Of a stretch of 21,976 nucleotides of DNA, positions 1 to 6,686 are shown in pieces. Origin of the DNA: Coemansia sp. RSA 922 (taxonomy: Eukaryota > Kickxellomycota > Kickxellomycetes > Kickxellales > Kickxellaceae); assembly GCA_027577415.1 (NCBI GenBank), contig JANBQS010000298.1, forward strand, positions 1-21,976, read 5' to 3'. Position 1 is the first letter of the stretch; every line of letters starts with the position of its first letter. A program made the translations under genes and the position numbers. Under the pieces are notes generated by a model. That model did not search any database and was not told the DNA's origin. It saw only the letters and a program-made list of their open reading frames with translations.

Positions 1-1049
1 ATGAGCCTGATTTCAAGGTTGACGAGACTGGCGCTACCAGGCTAGACGCCGATGACGATGGTCCGACTACAAGCGCCATTGCTCATCATGCGGCTGCTAT
101 TAGCAGACCCGACGTAAACACAGTTGCCAACAGCGCATGGGCCAACAACAGTAGCTTCCGCCATCCGTACGCAGTCGCTGGCGCATCTTCGCATAGCCCC
201 GAGATCGTGGCCGCTGATTTGCATTGCGAGAAGGACGCTTTGCGTATGCACCTCAACGGTAAGCATGTGGATTTGGAGAGCAACCCCGATACAATTATCA
301 CGGTTGGCGACAGCGGATCAATGTCTGACGCCGACTACAGCGACAAGGCCGCCATCGTCTCGCGCCCTGGCGATGTTGGAACCAGCTCGGCCCTGCGCAT
401 CCACGCCGGTCCAGCACACACTGTTGGAGACGCCAAGGCCGGTGCCAAGGAAAAGACAAGACTTGGCGGCTTCTGGGGCATGTTCAAAAAGGGCAAGCAA
501 GGTGGCGACTCCTCAGCAGCCGTGCCAGCTGCGGTTGTTGTCAATACCGATGCCACTGTTGGCGACGAAGACATTGATGGCGGTGCGGGAGGCAATGGTC
601 TGATCAAGCCCTCAAACGCCGCCATTCTGGCTATCGGTGGAGCAGCTATCGGCGACTTGCCTCAGCGGCGGAACAGTCGCGGTGAGGATGTTATGATAGT
701 GTCGAGTATCCCTCCATTTACTCCCGTGCGGTACACTATTATGCCAACATTAATGCAGACTCCGGCTGGTCTGCACCGTAAGGTAAACATTAATGCTTTC
801 AAGGTGCTGCCGTTTACGCTGCGTGGCGATTACTACGGATTCTACTCGACGTTTATTGCTCAGGGTGCTACGCTCCAGATCAACATTGATGGTCGTATTG
901 CCGAGACTATTACTCGTTTGGTTCACTCTCAGCAGTACACTATAGACATGATGGATGAGGCTCACTCGGAGGTCTTGCAACTGCTTTACGACAATATCTT
1001 TAAAAAGTTTGTCCGTGTGCATCACCGCGACCTCATCAATATTATGTAA
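1..1049 (+). CDS. RGS-domain protein, C-terminal part (5' end outside window)
   Basis: The reading frame (codons from base 3) is open from the window edge to TAA at 1047-1049, so the start lies upstream; a GTG at 207 is internal. About 220 residues are low-complexity, rich in Ala, Gly, Asp and Ser, with a basic patch near 450-505. The last 75 residues look like the final helices of a regulator of G-protein signalling domain: a YSTFI...INIDGRI stretch (helix, then the conserved Asn and basic residue of the loop that contacts G-alpha) followed by MMDEAHSEVLQLL...FKKFV, matching the family's terminal FDEAQ..V..LL...F.RF helix pair. By family knowledge such proteins speed GTP hydrolysis by G-alpha and damp receptor signalling at the membrane. 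The earlier RGS helices are not visible directly upstream, so the domain may be split by a long insert, as in yeast Sst2. The RGS call rests on motif pattern only. Confidence 0.6.
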   Translation, partial: EPDFKVDETGATRLDADDDGPTTSAIAHHAAAISRPDVNTVANSAWANNSSFRHPYAVAGASSHSPEIVAADLHCEKDALRMHLNGKHVDLESNPDTIITVGDSGSMSDADYSDKAAIVSRPGDVGTSSALRIHAGPAHTVGDAKAGAKEKTRLGGFWGMFKKGKQGGDSSAAVPAAVVVNTDATVGDEDIDGGAGGNGLIKPSNAAILAIGGAAIGDLPQRRNSRGEDVMIVSSIPPFTPVRYTIMPTLMQTPAGLHRKVNINAFKVLPFTLRGDYYGFYSTFIAQGATLQINIDGRIAETITRLVHSQQYTIDMMDEAHSEVLQLLYDNIFKKFVRVHHRDLINIM

Positions 1050-1373
1050 AAGCCCCCTTCTTTATTTTCTTTTTCTTCTTTTACTTTATAACACGCTTCT
1101 CCTTTTTTAAAAAAAAAAATTTTCTTTGGTCTTTTTCTTTATGCAAAATACTTTAAAGAGAAAAAATGTTTCTTTAAAGGCGATTGTAGACTTTGTTTCT
1201 TTTTGCCCCATGTCTTTTTTTTTTTAAAAGACATGCCTGCTTGGTACTTTGCTACATACATAAAAGAAACCAACTCATGGCCCAATGACAAATTCTTTTT
1301 TTTTTTTACTCCGCTCTATACTTTTCATTTTATTTTTTGCATTCTATTTACATTTTATTTTTTTATATACACA
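1050..1373. other. AT-rich spacer: 3' UTR of RGS gene and promoter of small membrane protein
   Basis: No ORF of note. It contains long T and A runs (around 1104-1120, 1216-1226, 1305-1313), a TATAAA-like CATAAAAG near 1259-1266, a TTTTGCCCC element at 1202-1210 and a CT-rich leader ending in ACAATG at the start codon of the next gene. A similar TTTTTTGCCCC element precedes the chitinase gene at about 18600-18610. I see no RNA gene here. Confidence 0.5.
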
Positions 1374-1784
1374 ATGTCTGCTCTTCTCGCTATCTTTCTC
1401 GCCCTGCTTTGCGTGCTGTGCACCGCTAGCGCCCAGTCCATTTTTGCCTCTGACTCAACCTCTAGCCTAGTTTACGACTCGACCTCGATCTTTAGCTCAA
1501 GTTATACATATGACTCAACCTCAATCTCCAGCATAAGTATTACATACTTGGACTCCTCCATATCAACGGAAAGCTCGCCTCTTGCTGTTCTAGCCGCTTT
1601 AGCTGCCTCAAACTCCGATGCCAGCAACATTATCGGTGGTGTCCTAGCGTGCATTGCCGTGATTGCATTGATGGGAGGTGGTGTCGGGTACATAATTTAT
1701 AAGCGCTGCATCATGAAGCGCGCTGCTCTTGACGCAAAAGCCGCCGCGTCGGACTCTATTTCCGAGGCCAAAACTCTAGTGTAA
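1374..1784 (+). CDS. Small Ser/Thr-rich type I single-pass membrane protein
   Basis: 136 residues from ATG 1374. The frame is open upstream to 1203, but that stretch is T-tract promoter-like DNA encoding Phe runs, whereas ATG 1374 directly begins a clean signal peptide (residues 1-21, ending in ASA). Residues 22-70 are a Ser/Thr/Tyr-rich ectodomain with an imperfect internal repeat around YDSTS (seen three times as YDSTS or close to it), probably O-mannosylated. A transmembrane helix follows at about 86-110 (IIGGVLACIAVIALMGGGVG), then a basic stop-transfer stretch and a 25-residue Ala/Ser tail. The architecture resembles fungal cell-surface sensors in miniature, but there is no WSC or other named domain, so I assign no function. 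It is convergent with the nucleotidase, with 51 bp between stop codons. Confidence 0.7.
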   Translation: MSALLAIFLALLCVLCTASAQSIFASDSTSSLVYDSTSIFSSSYTYDSTSISSISITYLDSSISTESSPLAVLAALAASNSDASNIIGGVLACIAVIALMGGGVGYIIYKRCIMKRAALDAKAAASDSISEAKTLV

Positions 1785-1835
1785 CCAACATGTCCTATAT
1801 ATAGCTTTGTTTTTCACTTGTACAAAAATTTTATC

Positions 1836-3488
1836 TCACTTTAAAGCATTAGTATTGATTATCCGGCCTGCCAGCTTGGGTGTAATAGGCGAGAACTGGC
1901 GAAAGTAGTCCTCGACTACTACATCTAGACCCAGCAGTGAAGGAGCATCTATAGGCGGGTCAATGATATTGTCTCCGCCACGCGCAATATAGTCGAGGGT
2001 TGCTACTCGGTACGTTTTGGCGTCATCCAGCGGCGCCCAAGTATCGTTGGCACCTTGGGCAATGTCTATCGAGTCAACGACAAATGCACCATTTGTGGAG
2101 CTGAGCGCCGGGTGGTACTTGATTCGAGCGCCAGCCACTTGAATAAAACTCGTAATGGGGCGACCATTAGCGAGATTAGTCTTTAGAAATACGCCAGTAA
2201 TAATCTGCCAAAGCTGCTTGCCGCCAATATCCAGGCTAACAACTGCGTTACCAAATGGAAACACCAGCAGTACATCCTTTACTTTTGTCGGCCCAGAAGC
2301 AATACCGGCGCGTATGCCACCACCGTTGATAATGGCTACGTCTGTGGGTGTATCTTTTCTGCGAGACCACAGCATTGCGTCGGTAGCAATGTCGCCAATC
2401 TCACATTCGGCTAAAAGACAGTCGCTGTTGCTCACTCCAGCAGTCAGATTGCCGACCAGCGTGTCACCATACGCCTCAAACGGTTTGCGCCACTGGATAA
2501 CGCTTGCCGCCATATCTGCGTTCTCTTTTATGTTCGTTGTCATGTGGATAGGCTCACCAGCCAGCTTGGCAACTGACCCGTCACTGGCAAACTCGACATC
2601 GACATAGCCCACATACTCGCCCCACGCCTTTGCCTGTACCACATAAGTCGTATGTCCATCGAGGTTTGTCACTGCTGTTGGATACGCTCCACCCGCACCA
2701 GGCTCCGAGACGTTAAGCGCGAGGTATGTGTGCGAGTGACCGCCGACAATCAAATCCAGACCATGCGTTCTGGCAGCCACATCCATGTCCTCGTGGTAGC
2801 CGTTGTGGCTGACGGCAATAATGCGCTTGATACCCTTTAGGCGCAGCTCTTGGACGTACCTGTTGACTGCAGGAACAGGGTCAGTAAATGATACTGTCGG
2901 TCCGGCACTCGATATACTGCCCGTAGTATTGGTAATAAAGCCAATAATTCCCAGCTGGTATTTGTCAATAACGACGTACGGCTTGACAACTCGCGCGAGA
3001 TCCGGGTTTCTAGTCATGTCGATGTTGGCACAGATAGCGGGAAAGTCGAGCTTACCGAAAAAGCTGCCAAGCAAAGAGGGTCCGTCGTCAAACTCGTGGT
3101 TCCCGATACACATGGCGTCATACTGGAGCCAGTTCATCACTTTTATCGTTGTGTTAAACTTGCCAACCGTGTAAAACATCGTGCCTTGAGCCTGGTCGCC
3201 TGCGTCAAGTAAGAGCGAGTTTGGATGACCTTTGCGCAACTGGGCAATTGTCGTTGCCAAGCGCGCTGCTCCGCCAAAGCAGGCGCCCTGAGAAACATCG
3301 TCCGAGCTGCAGTCGCTGCCATACTTGTTAAACGGCGAGTAGTGCGCATGCAGGTCGTTGGTGTGGATGATACGCAATGAAAGACCCTTGTTGTTGTGGC
3401 CCTCGAAATGGCGGTTTTGATGGCCAGTTGGCGCAGCCGATGCCACTACCGCCAGACTAATAGCGACGACTACTTTTAATAGTCTCAT
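1836..3488 (-). CDS. Secreted 5'-nucleotidase / UshA-family metallophosphoesterase
   Basis: 550 residues from ATG 3488; a GTG two codons earlier is in frame but unlikely. A signal peptide covers about residues 1-20 (ending VVASAA). The N-terminal calcineurin-like domain has the metal-binding motifs in order: HTNDLH at 42-47, DAGDQ..G near 77, GNHEFD at 129-134, then SHNG and GGHSH. The C-terminal nucleotide-binding domain has NGGGIRAG, the FPFGN..V segment and YIARGGD. Known members hydrolyse nucleoside 5'-phosphates or UDP-sugars outside the cell using a dimetal centre. The length matches the family. There is no C-terminal hydrophobic tail, so it is probably secreted and soluble, not GPI-anchored. 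Likely role: scavenging of extracellular nucleotides and phosphate. The exact substrate cannot be read from sequence. Confidence 0.93.
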   Translation of the reverse strand: MRLLKVVVAISLAVVASAAPTGHQNRHFEGHNNKGLSLRIIHTNDLHAHYSPFNKYGSDCSSDDVSQGACFGGAARLATTIAQLRKGHPNSLLLDAGDQAQGTMFYTVGKFNTTIKVMNWLQYDAMCIGNHEFDDGPSLLGSFFGKLDFPAICANIDMTRNPDLARVVKPYVVIDKYQLGIIGFITNTTGSISSAGPTVSFTDPVPAVNRYVQELRLKGIKRIIAVSHNGYHEDMDVAARTHGLDLIVGGHSHTYLALNVSEPGAGGAYPTAVTNLDGHTTYVVQAKAWGEYVGYVDVEFASDGSVAKLAGEPIHMTTNIKENADMAASVIQWRKPFEAYGDTLVGNLTAGVSNSDCLLAECEIGDIATDAMLWSRRKDTPTDVAIINGGGIRAGIASGPTKVKDVLLVFPFGNAVVSLDIGGKQLWQIITGVFLKTNLANGRPITSFIQVAGARIKYHPALSSTNGAFVVDSIDIAQGANDTWAPLDDAKTYRVATLDYIARGGDNIIDPPIDAPSLLGLDVVVEDYFRQFSPITPKLAGRIINTNALK

Positions 3489-3997
3489 GTTCACCAGAGA
3501 AAAGCTAAACAGGTGCGTACAAATTATTAGGCAAACGAGGGGAGAGCATTACAAATACTGACAACAGAGAAAAGCTAAAGGTGAGTCGTCCAAAATGGGC
3601 TCCTATTGTCTAATCCCAGAATAAAGGACTACGCCCTCTGTGCCCAGCTAGATTGTGTCTCATTTACTGCGAGCGACGCAACAATGTGGTTTCCATGGGG
3701 CTCTGGACAAGTCTCAAAAGCGCAAAAAAAGCATCCACATGATTCTCTTTGCCGAAAGAAAGTCGAGTAGCAATGGCGTGCTACAGCCAATGCCCCCACC
3801 CTTCAATCAACGAAGAGGTCCCTCTTTTTTCTTTTGCCAAGAACACTTGAGAGGCTCTGCCGACGTATTTAAAGTCGGGAAACTGGATATTTTCTGTCTC
3901 TTTCTCTTCTCTCTACTCTTACATTTTGTTCTACAATTCTCTTCGTATACACGCTCACTTTATATTTCTTACTGTTTAGCTTAAACCCTCAGAAGCG
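3489..3997. promoter_or_regulatory. Divergent promoter region of nucleotidase (-) and ubiquitin-like gene (+)
   Basis: The 509-bp spacer between two divergent start codons has no convincing gene. The 15-mer CAGAGAAAAGCTAAA occurs twice (3495-3509 and 3565-3579), 70 bp apart, just upstream of the nucleotidase ATG. On the right, a TATTTAAA box lies at 3866-3873, about 125 bp before ATG 3998, followed by a CT-rich tract typical of fungal transcription start regions. GAAAGAAAGTCG at 3754-3765 followed by a C-rich ATGCCCCCACCC recurs upstream of the thioredoxin-like genes. Confidence 0.5.
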
Positions 3998-4336
3998 ATG
4001 ACCTCAGGCAAAGTATTCAGGATTTTCATTGACAAGGAAGGCTATTGCAATGCCCGCATGAATGAGGGTCCTTTGATTCCACTAGCTAAATACGACGAGA
4101 GTAAAGTAACAATTGGTGCCATTAAGGAAAAATGCTTTGAGATTGATTCTGAACAGGCCAGAGCTGTTCTAAAAGGCACTATTCTTGTACAAGGTAGCGG
4201 CGAGTCTCTACGCAAATTCAAAGATGATAACTTGCTTGCTGAGGCTACTAAAGTCGCTACTGAAGATGGGGATGGCAACTGTTATACATTTGACGTGATT
4301 GCTGAAGTCAAGGAGGAAACTGTTACAAGCGACTAG
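3998..4336 (+). CDS. Ubiquitin-like (beta-grasp) small protein, copy A
   Basis: 112 residues from ATG 3998, with no signal peptide or membrane segment. The pattern is ubiquitin-like: an N-terminal strand (KVFRIFIDKEG), then VTIGAIKEKCFEI corresponding to the TVxxLK..I helix start of ubiquitin folds, then ILVQGSGESLRKFKDDNLL corresponding to the RLIFxGKxLxDxxxLxD segment, and a final strand (YTFDVIAEV). It ends in an acidic tail without a C-terminal Gly-Gly, so it is not an obvious conjugated modifier. The gene at 21363-21701 has exactly the same length and shares TIG.[IL]K and GE..[LI].[FK]..DD.L at matching positions, so the two look like diverged paralogues. Fold by inference; function unknown. 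An alternative is a ubiquitin-like header domain of the Crinkler-effector type, for which there is little support. It lies directly left of the thioredoxin-like array. Confidence 0.6.
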   Translation: MTSGKVFRIFIDKEGYCNARMNEGPLIPLAKYDESKVTIGAIKEKCFEIDSEQARAVLKGTILVQGSGESLRKFKDDNLLAEATKVATEDGDGNCYTFDVIAEVKEETVTSD

Positions 4337-4429
4337 AGTTTCCACTACGGCAGATTGATGGGAGGCATTAGTTAGTACCCATTATGTCAAGTAGACAAAC
4401 TTTCACCCATTCTATATGCCCCCGCTCGC

Positions 4430-4844
4430 ACTTTGCCTGCCGGGAACATTGAATAGCTTTAGTCATGAAATAAACCAATATATTTATACCACCAACAATA
4501 GCAAAAGTAGTTTTGCTCATGATGTATGAAGATCTGAGTATGGCTCAGGAACCTTGGTGTGTAGGACACGGTGCTCTGTTATATAGCAGGGGCAAGCCAG
4601 TGAAACTCTGTCAAACACGGATTGCTATACATGACCAAATACATAGGTAAGGACTATGAAACACTCACTTTCAGCAATTTGCTGTCACATAATCTTGCTT
4701 GATTTTCAAGTCGACTGGTGTAATCAAATTCTGAAAGCTCACAGGAACATTACCCACTAATAGACCATCATAGAGCGAGTACACTACAGTAAAATGATGA
4801 CACCAGTCATTATTTATTTAGGTCACCATTGGTGTTGTGTCGCT
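4430..4844. repeat. Tandem array unit 0 (most degenerate copy)
   Basis: Left-most unit of the array. Its flank (about 4430-4620) aligns with 6440-6630 of unit 2: the TATATTT.TACCA string, an A-rich stretch then AAGTAG, a GG.ACC..GG / GTGT..GGA / GTGCT series, and TCAAACACG. From 4621 to 4674 it aligns without a gap to 6629-6682 (37 of 54 bases identical, counted by eye). The right part holds a decayed gene fragment. The rest of the gene and its promoter are missing, and the unit ends against unit 1 near 4844. Confidence 0.6.
4640..4800 (-). pseudogene. Decayed fragment of thioredoxin-like gene (unit 0)
   Basis: Read on the minus strand, a segment ending near 4678 encodes TVVYSLYDGLLVGNVP, which lines up with TVEFSVYHSGKLVPDAP of the 192-aa copy: the last beta-hairpin and helix of the thioredoxin-like domain. 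The shared string CTGAAAGTGAG (4665-4675) then aligns in nucleotides but is shifted in frame and crossed by stops. Upstream the frame meets a stop around 4815, and the first two thirds of the domain are absent. It is therefore a gene relic, more diverged than either neighbouring copy. Exact ends are uncertain by tens of bases. Confidence 0.55.
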
Positions 4845-5062
4845 ATGTCATCACTAGTAATGGCGAAGCAGCGATCGTTGTCCCCTATAGACATTAAGGG
4901 AGCCACTCGCAAGCAGATAAGTAACCAAGTTATAAGAATTACATTCACACACTATATTTGTACCATAAGAAAAAAAAATGTAAAAAAGTAGTCTTATTCG
5001 TTATGCCTCACAACCTGGACCCTGGGCGTGTAAGGAGTGCTGCTCTCAGAAATGCTACACTA

Positions 5063-5567
5063 GACTATTGCAAGAATTAGACAAAATAAAATAAAAACAC
5101 TTGTAAAGCAAAAGTGTCGCTAAAAAGATGTATAAAATGTAATGTGTGTTATTAAGACAAAGAAAAACCACTATCAAATTTCTAGGTGCCAAACAGCTTT
5201 TAAGGGTTTCTTGGGATGTGTTGCGTCCTTGCACTGGTAATTGTTTGGCCGCCAAAAACGCTGCACAAGTTAATTGCACTGGAAATCTGCTAATAAGAAC
5301 GCAGGGTGACAATAGGAGTGTAAAAGTCGTGGGGAGCATTCGCGAAACAATCAGAAACAAAAAGGGTTCAATGAAGCAGCATTCTAGAAGGTGGCTTCAG
5401 GGACAGACGGCGCTTGATCACCACCACCAATGTGTGGGGATATATTCAATTGATCCCGTGTCACTTCTTGACCCGGAATGATGGTTTCTAAACCATAAGT
5501 GGGTCTGACACCTCCCTGGGCTACAGGGGGGTGGTCCTTGCCTGCAGCTAATGCCGCAGCAAGACTA
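5063..5567. mobile_element. Probable 500-bp insertion with 5-6 bp target-site duplication, specific to unit 1
   Basis: AGACTA occurs at 5062-5067 and again at 5562-5567. Removing the 500 bp between them leaves a 54-bp ungapped alignment of unit 1 with both unit 0 (41 of 54) and unit 2, each of which has a single (G)ACTA-like site there (GACCA at 4633-4637, GACTA at 6641-6645). The inner ends are TTGC and GCAA, a minimal inverted terminal repeat. No transposase or long terminal repeat is present, so if it is an element it is a short non-autonomous one. It contains the 3' end of the 192-aa gene (5384-5562). The alternative is a microhomology deletion shared by units 0 and 2. Confidence 0.45.
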
Positions 5568-5962
5568 AATACATCAGTAATGTTTATTAGACCCTCACTT
5601 TCAGAAATGCACTGTCCTGAATACTCTGCTATGGCTTTCTCCATGGCCTGTTTTATAATCCCGTGGATCTTAAGACTTGGAGCATCAGGAACCAACTTGC
5701 CAGAGTGGTAAACTGAAAATTCTACAGTACACTTCTTAGATTCATCCCTGGTGCCAGGTGTACCTTTGGGATTGTACGCACAGATATTACTGACAGCAAA
5801 TCCAATCATGCCATATGTTAGTTCTGCAAAATATTTATTCACAAGAATAGCAAATTTTTCATCATAGTAGCTAGCAACCATGACAAAAGCTTTACTAGCA
5901 ACAAAATCCTTCAAATCACTTTCGTTTTTTAAATGTGTAATATTATCAAAATCTGTAACCAT
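5384..5962 (-). CDS. Thioredoxin-fold-like protein without active-site cysteines, long copy
   Basis: 192 residues from ATG 5962, which lies about 103 bp after a CTATAAAA box. Residues 8-112 follow the order of secondary structure of a thioredoxin domain: NESDLKDF (first helix), FVMVASYYDEKFAILVNKYF (central strand and helix 2), GMIGFAVSN (strand 3), KKCTVEFSVYHSGKLV (the PTF.FF.xG hairpin), LKIHGIIKQAMEKA (last helix). The CxxC site is replaced by YDEK and the cis-Pro position by Cys (KKCTVEF), so a redox role is unlikely; a binding or scaffold role is possible. The last 59 residues, after VFS, are Ala/Gly/Pro-rich and come from the 500-bp unit-1-specific segment. There is no signal peptide. 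The neighbour at 6687-7034 is about 73% identical over the domain. Fold by inference; function unknown. Confidence 0.7.
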   Translation of the reverse strand: MVTDFDNITHLKNESDLKDFVASKAFVMVASYYDEKFAILVNKYFAELTYGMIGFAVSNICAYNPKGTPGTRDESKKCTVEFSVYHSGKLVPDAPSLKIHGIIKQAMEKAIAEYSGQCISESEGLINITDVFSLAAALAAGKDHPPVAQGGVRPTYGLETIIPGQEVTRDQLNISPHIGGGDQAPSVPEATF

Positions 5963-6064
5963 TGTAAATAGCAGTAATCTCAGTAGGCCAATTAGAAAAG
6001 TGATGAGTAGAGAAAATAATGATTGAAAAAATAACAAATACAACCAAGAGGTTGGGGAGGGGGG

Positions 6065-6072
6065 TTTTATAG
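6065..6072 (-). promoter_or_regulatory. TATA box of the 192-aa gene
   Basis: CTATAAAA on the minus strand, 103 bp before the ATG at 5962. The 115-aa copy has the identical box at 104 bp from its ATG, and the ubiquitin-like gene at the right end of the window also has CTATAAAA. The intervening leader is AT- and CT-rich. Confidence 0.6.
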
Positions 6073-6196
6073 TAGGGCACACAATCGAATGCAGCAGAAA
6101 TAAAACCGAGAAAGACTGCTACCATCCTCTCCTCCTCCGTCTTAAACTGAGAAATTGCATGTCTGGTTTTATACAATATCTGAATTAGCTCCTTTG

Positions 6197-6368
6197 AAAA
6201 TAAAGAAATCGGATACCTTTCTAGCTGTTGGCAAAAAAAAAAAATGCTTTGAACAGAAAGAAAGTCGTATGCCTCCCCCCAACCAAGGTGTTGACAAAGA
6301 GGCTTTGAACAAAAGAAAAAAAAATTGCTTTGTAAATTCTATAAAGAAACCTCATCAGGCTAATGGGA
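6197..6368. repeat. Near-identical upstream block, unit 1 copy
   Basis: A 172-bp block upstream of the 192-aa gene that matches 7275-7445 with two substitutions and one A-run length change. It holds a 12-A run, GAAAGAAAGTCG, a C-rich GCCTCCCCCCAACC and a 9-A run. Similarity falls sharply on both sides: the ATPase-tail fragment to the right is about 78% identical and the proximal promoter to the left about 65-70%. Confidence 0.85.
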
Positions 6369-6398
6369 CAAAAGTAGCTGCCATCGCTCAATGTCCAT
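6360..6398 (-). pseudogene. Captured 3'-end fragment of the P-type ATPase gene
   Basis: On the minus strand these 39 bases read MDIERWQLLLSH-stop, matching the C-terminus VDVERQQLLSSH-stop of the ATPase encoded at 7437-7475. The fragment sits at the right edge of unit 1, exactly where unit 2 begins. It shows that the duplicated segment included the ATPase stop codon and last dozen codons. It has no start context and is not a gene. Confidence 0.8.
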
Positions 6399-6418
6399 GA
6401 CATCACTAGCAATGGCGA

Positions 6419-6434
6419 GGCAGCGATCGCTGCC
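6419..6434. promoter_or_regulatory. Perfect 16-bp palindrome in unit 2 flank
   Basis: GGCAGCGATCGCTGCC is its own reverse complement, centred on GCGATCGC. The unit 1 counterpart (about 4866-4881) keeps the core CAGCGATCG but has lost symmetry on one side. It lies between the 3' end of one thioredoxin-like gene and the distal promoter of the other. It may be a dyad binding site; no function is shown. Confidence 0.4.
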
Positions 6435-6686
6435 CCTTATAGACATTAAGGGAGCCACTCGCAAGCAGAGAAATAGCCTAGTTTTAATGATTACATTCAC
6501 ACACTATATTTGTACCATTAGAAAAAAAATGTAAAAAAGTAGCCTTGTTTGTGATGCCTCGTAACCTGGACCCTAGGCGTGTAAGGAGTGCTGCTCTTAG
6601 AAACAGCAATGAACTGTTTCAAACACGACATGCTACACTGGACTAAATGAATCGGTGATGTCTATTGGACCCGCACTTTCAGAAAC

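Larger units (their letters stand above)
4845..6398. repeat. Tandem array unit 1 (with 192-aa gene)
   Basis: The unit consists of a 3' flank (about 4845-5067), a 500-bp segment absent from the other units (5068-5567), the gene body, its promoter, a distal upstream block, and a fragment of the ATPase 3' end. The flank matches 6397-6645 at about 87% by eye, except that unit 1 lacks about 25 bp (unit 2 positions about 6604-6628) that units 0 and 2 both have. The start is placed where similarity to unit 2 begins (ATG[T/A]CATCACTAG). Confidence 0.8.

Noticed and set aside
1203..1373. Upstream extension of the small membrane protein
   Set aside because: The added residues are Phe runs from T-tracts, and the signal peptide begins at ATG 1374.
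3655..3984. 109-codon plus-strand ORF before the ubiquitin-like gene
   Set aside because: It crosses the TATTTAAA box and CT-rich leader of that gene; the peptide is low-complexity Phe/Leu-rich at its end.
4368..4520. 50-codon minus-strand ORF with a TATATAA-like box upstream and a hydrophobic start
   Set aside because: It overlaps the flank of decayed unit 0, which aligns to non-coding flank in units 1 and 2, and the frame is not kept in those copies. Chance ORF.
4845..5067. Conserved array flank as an RNA gene (tRNA, snoRNA or similar)
   Set aside because: No cloverleaf, box C/D or H/ACA pattern was recognised. Conservation is explained well enough by duplication.
5055..5360. 101-codon minus-strand frame beyond the 3' end of the 192-aa gene
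   Set aside because: Starts at TTG, composition follows AT-rich DNA, and no homologue is present in the other units.
5146..5481. 111-codon plus-strand frame within the unit-1-specific segment
   Set aside because: It starts at GTG, overlaps the 192-aa gene antisense and shows no recognisable domain. Not an element-encoded protein on this evidence.
5963..6082. Upstream in-frame extension of the 192-aa gene that would add a 40-residue hydrophobic leader
   Set aside because: It begins at GTG with no ATG, and the CTATAAAA box lies inside it, so transcription should begin downstream. ATG 5962 is the better start.
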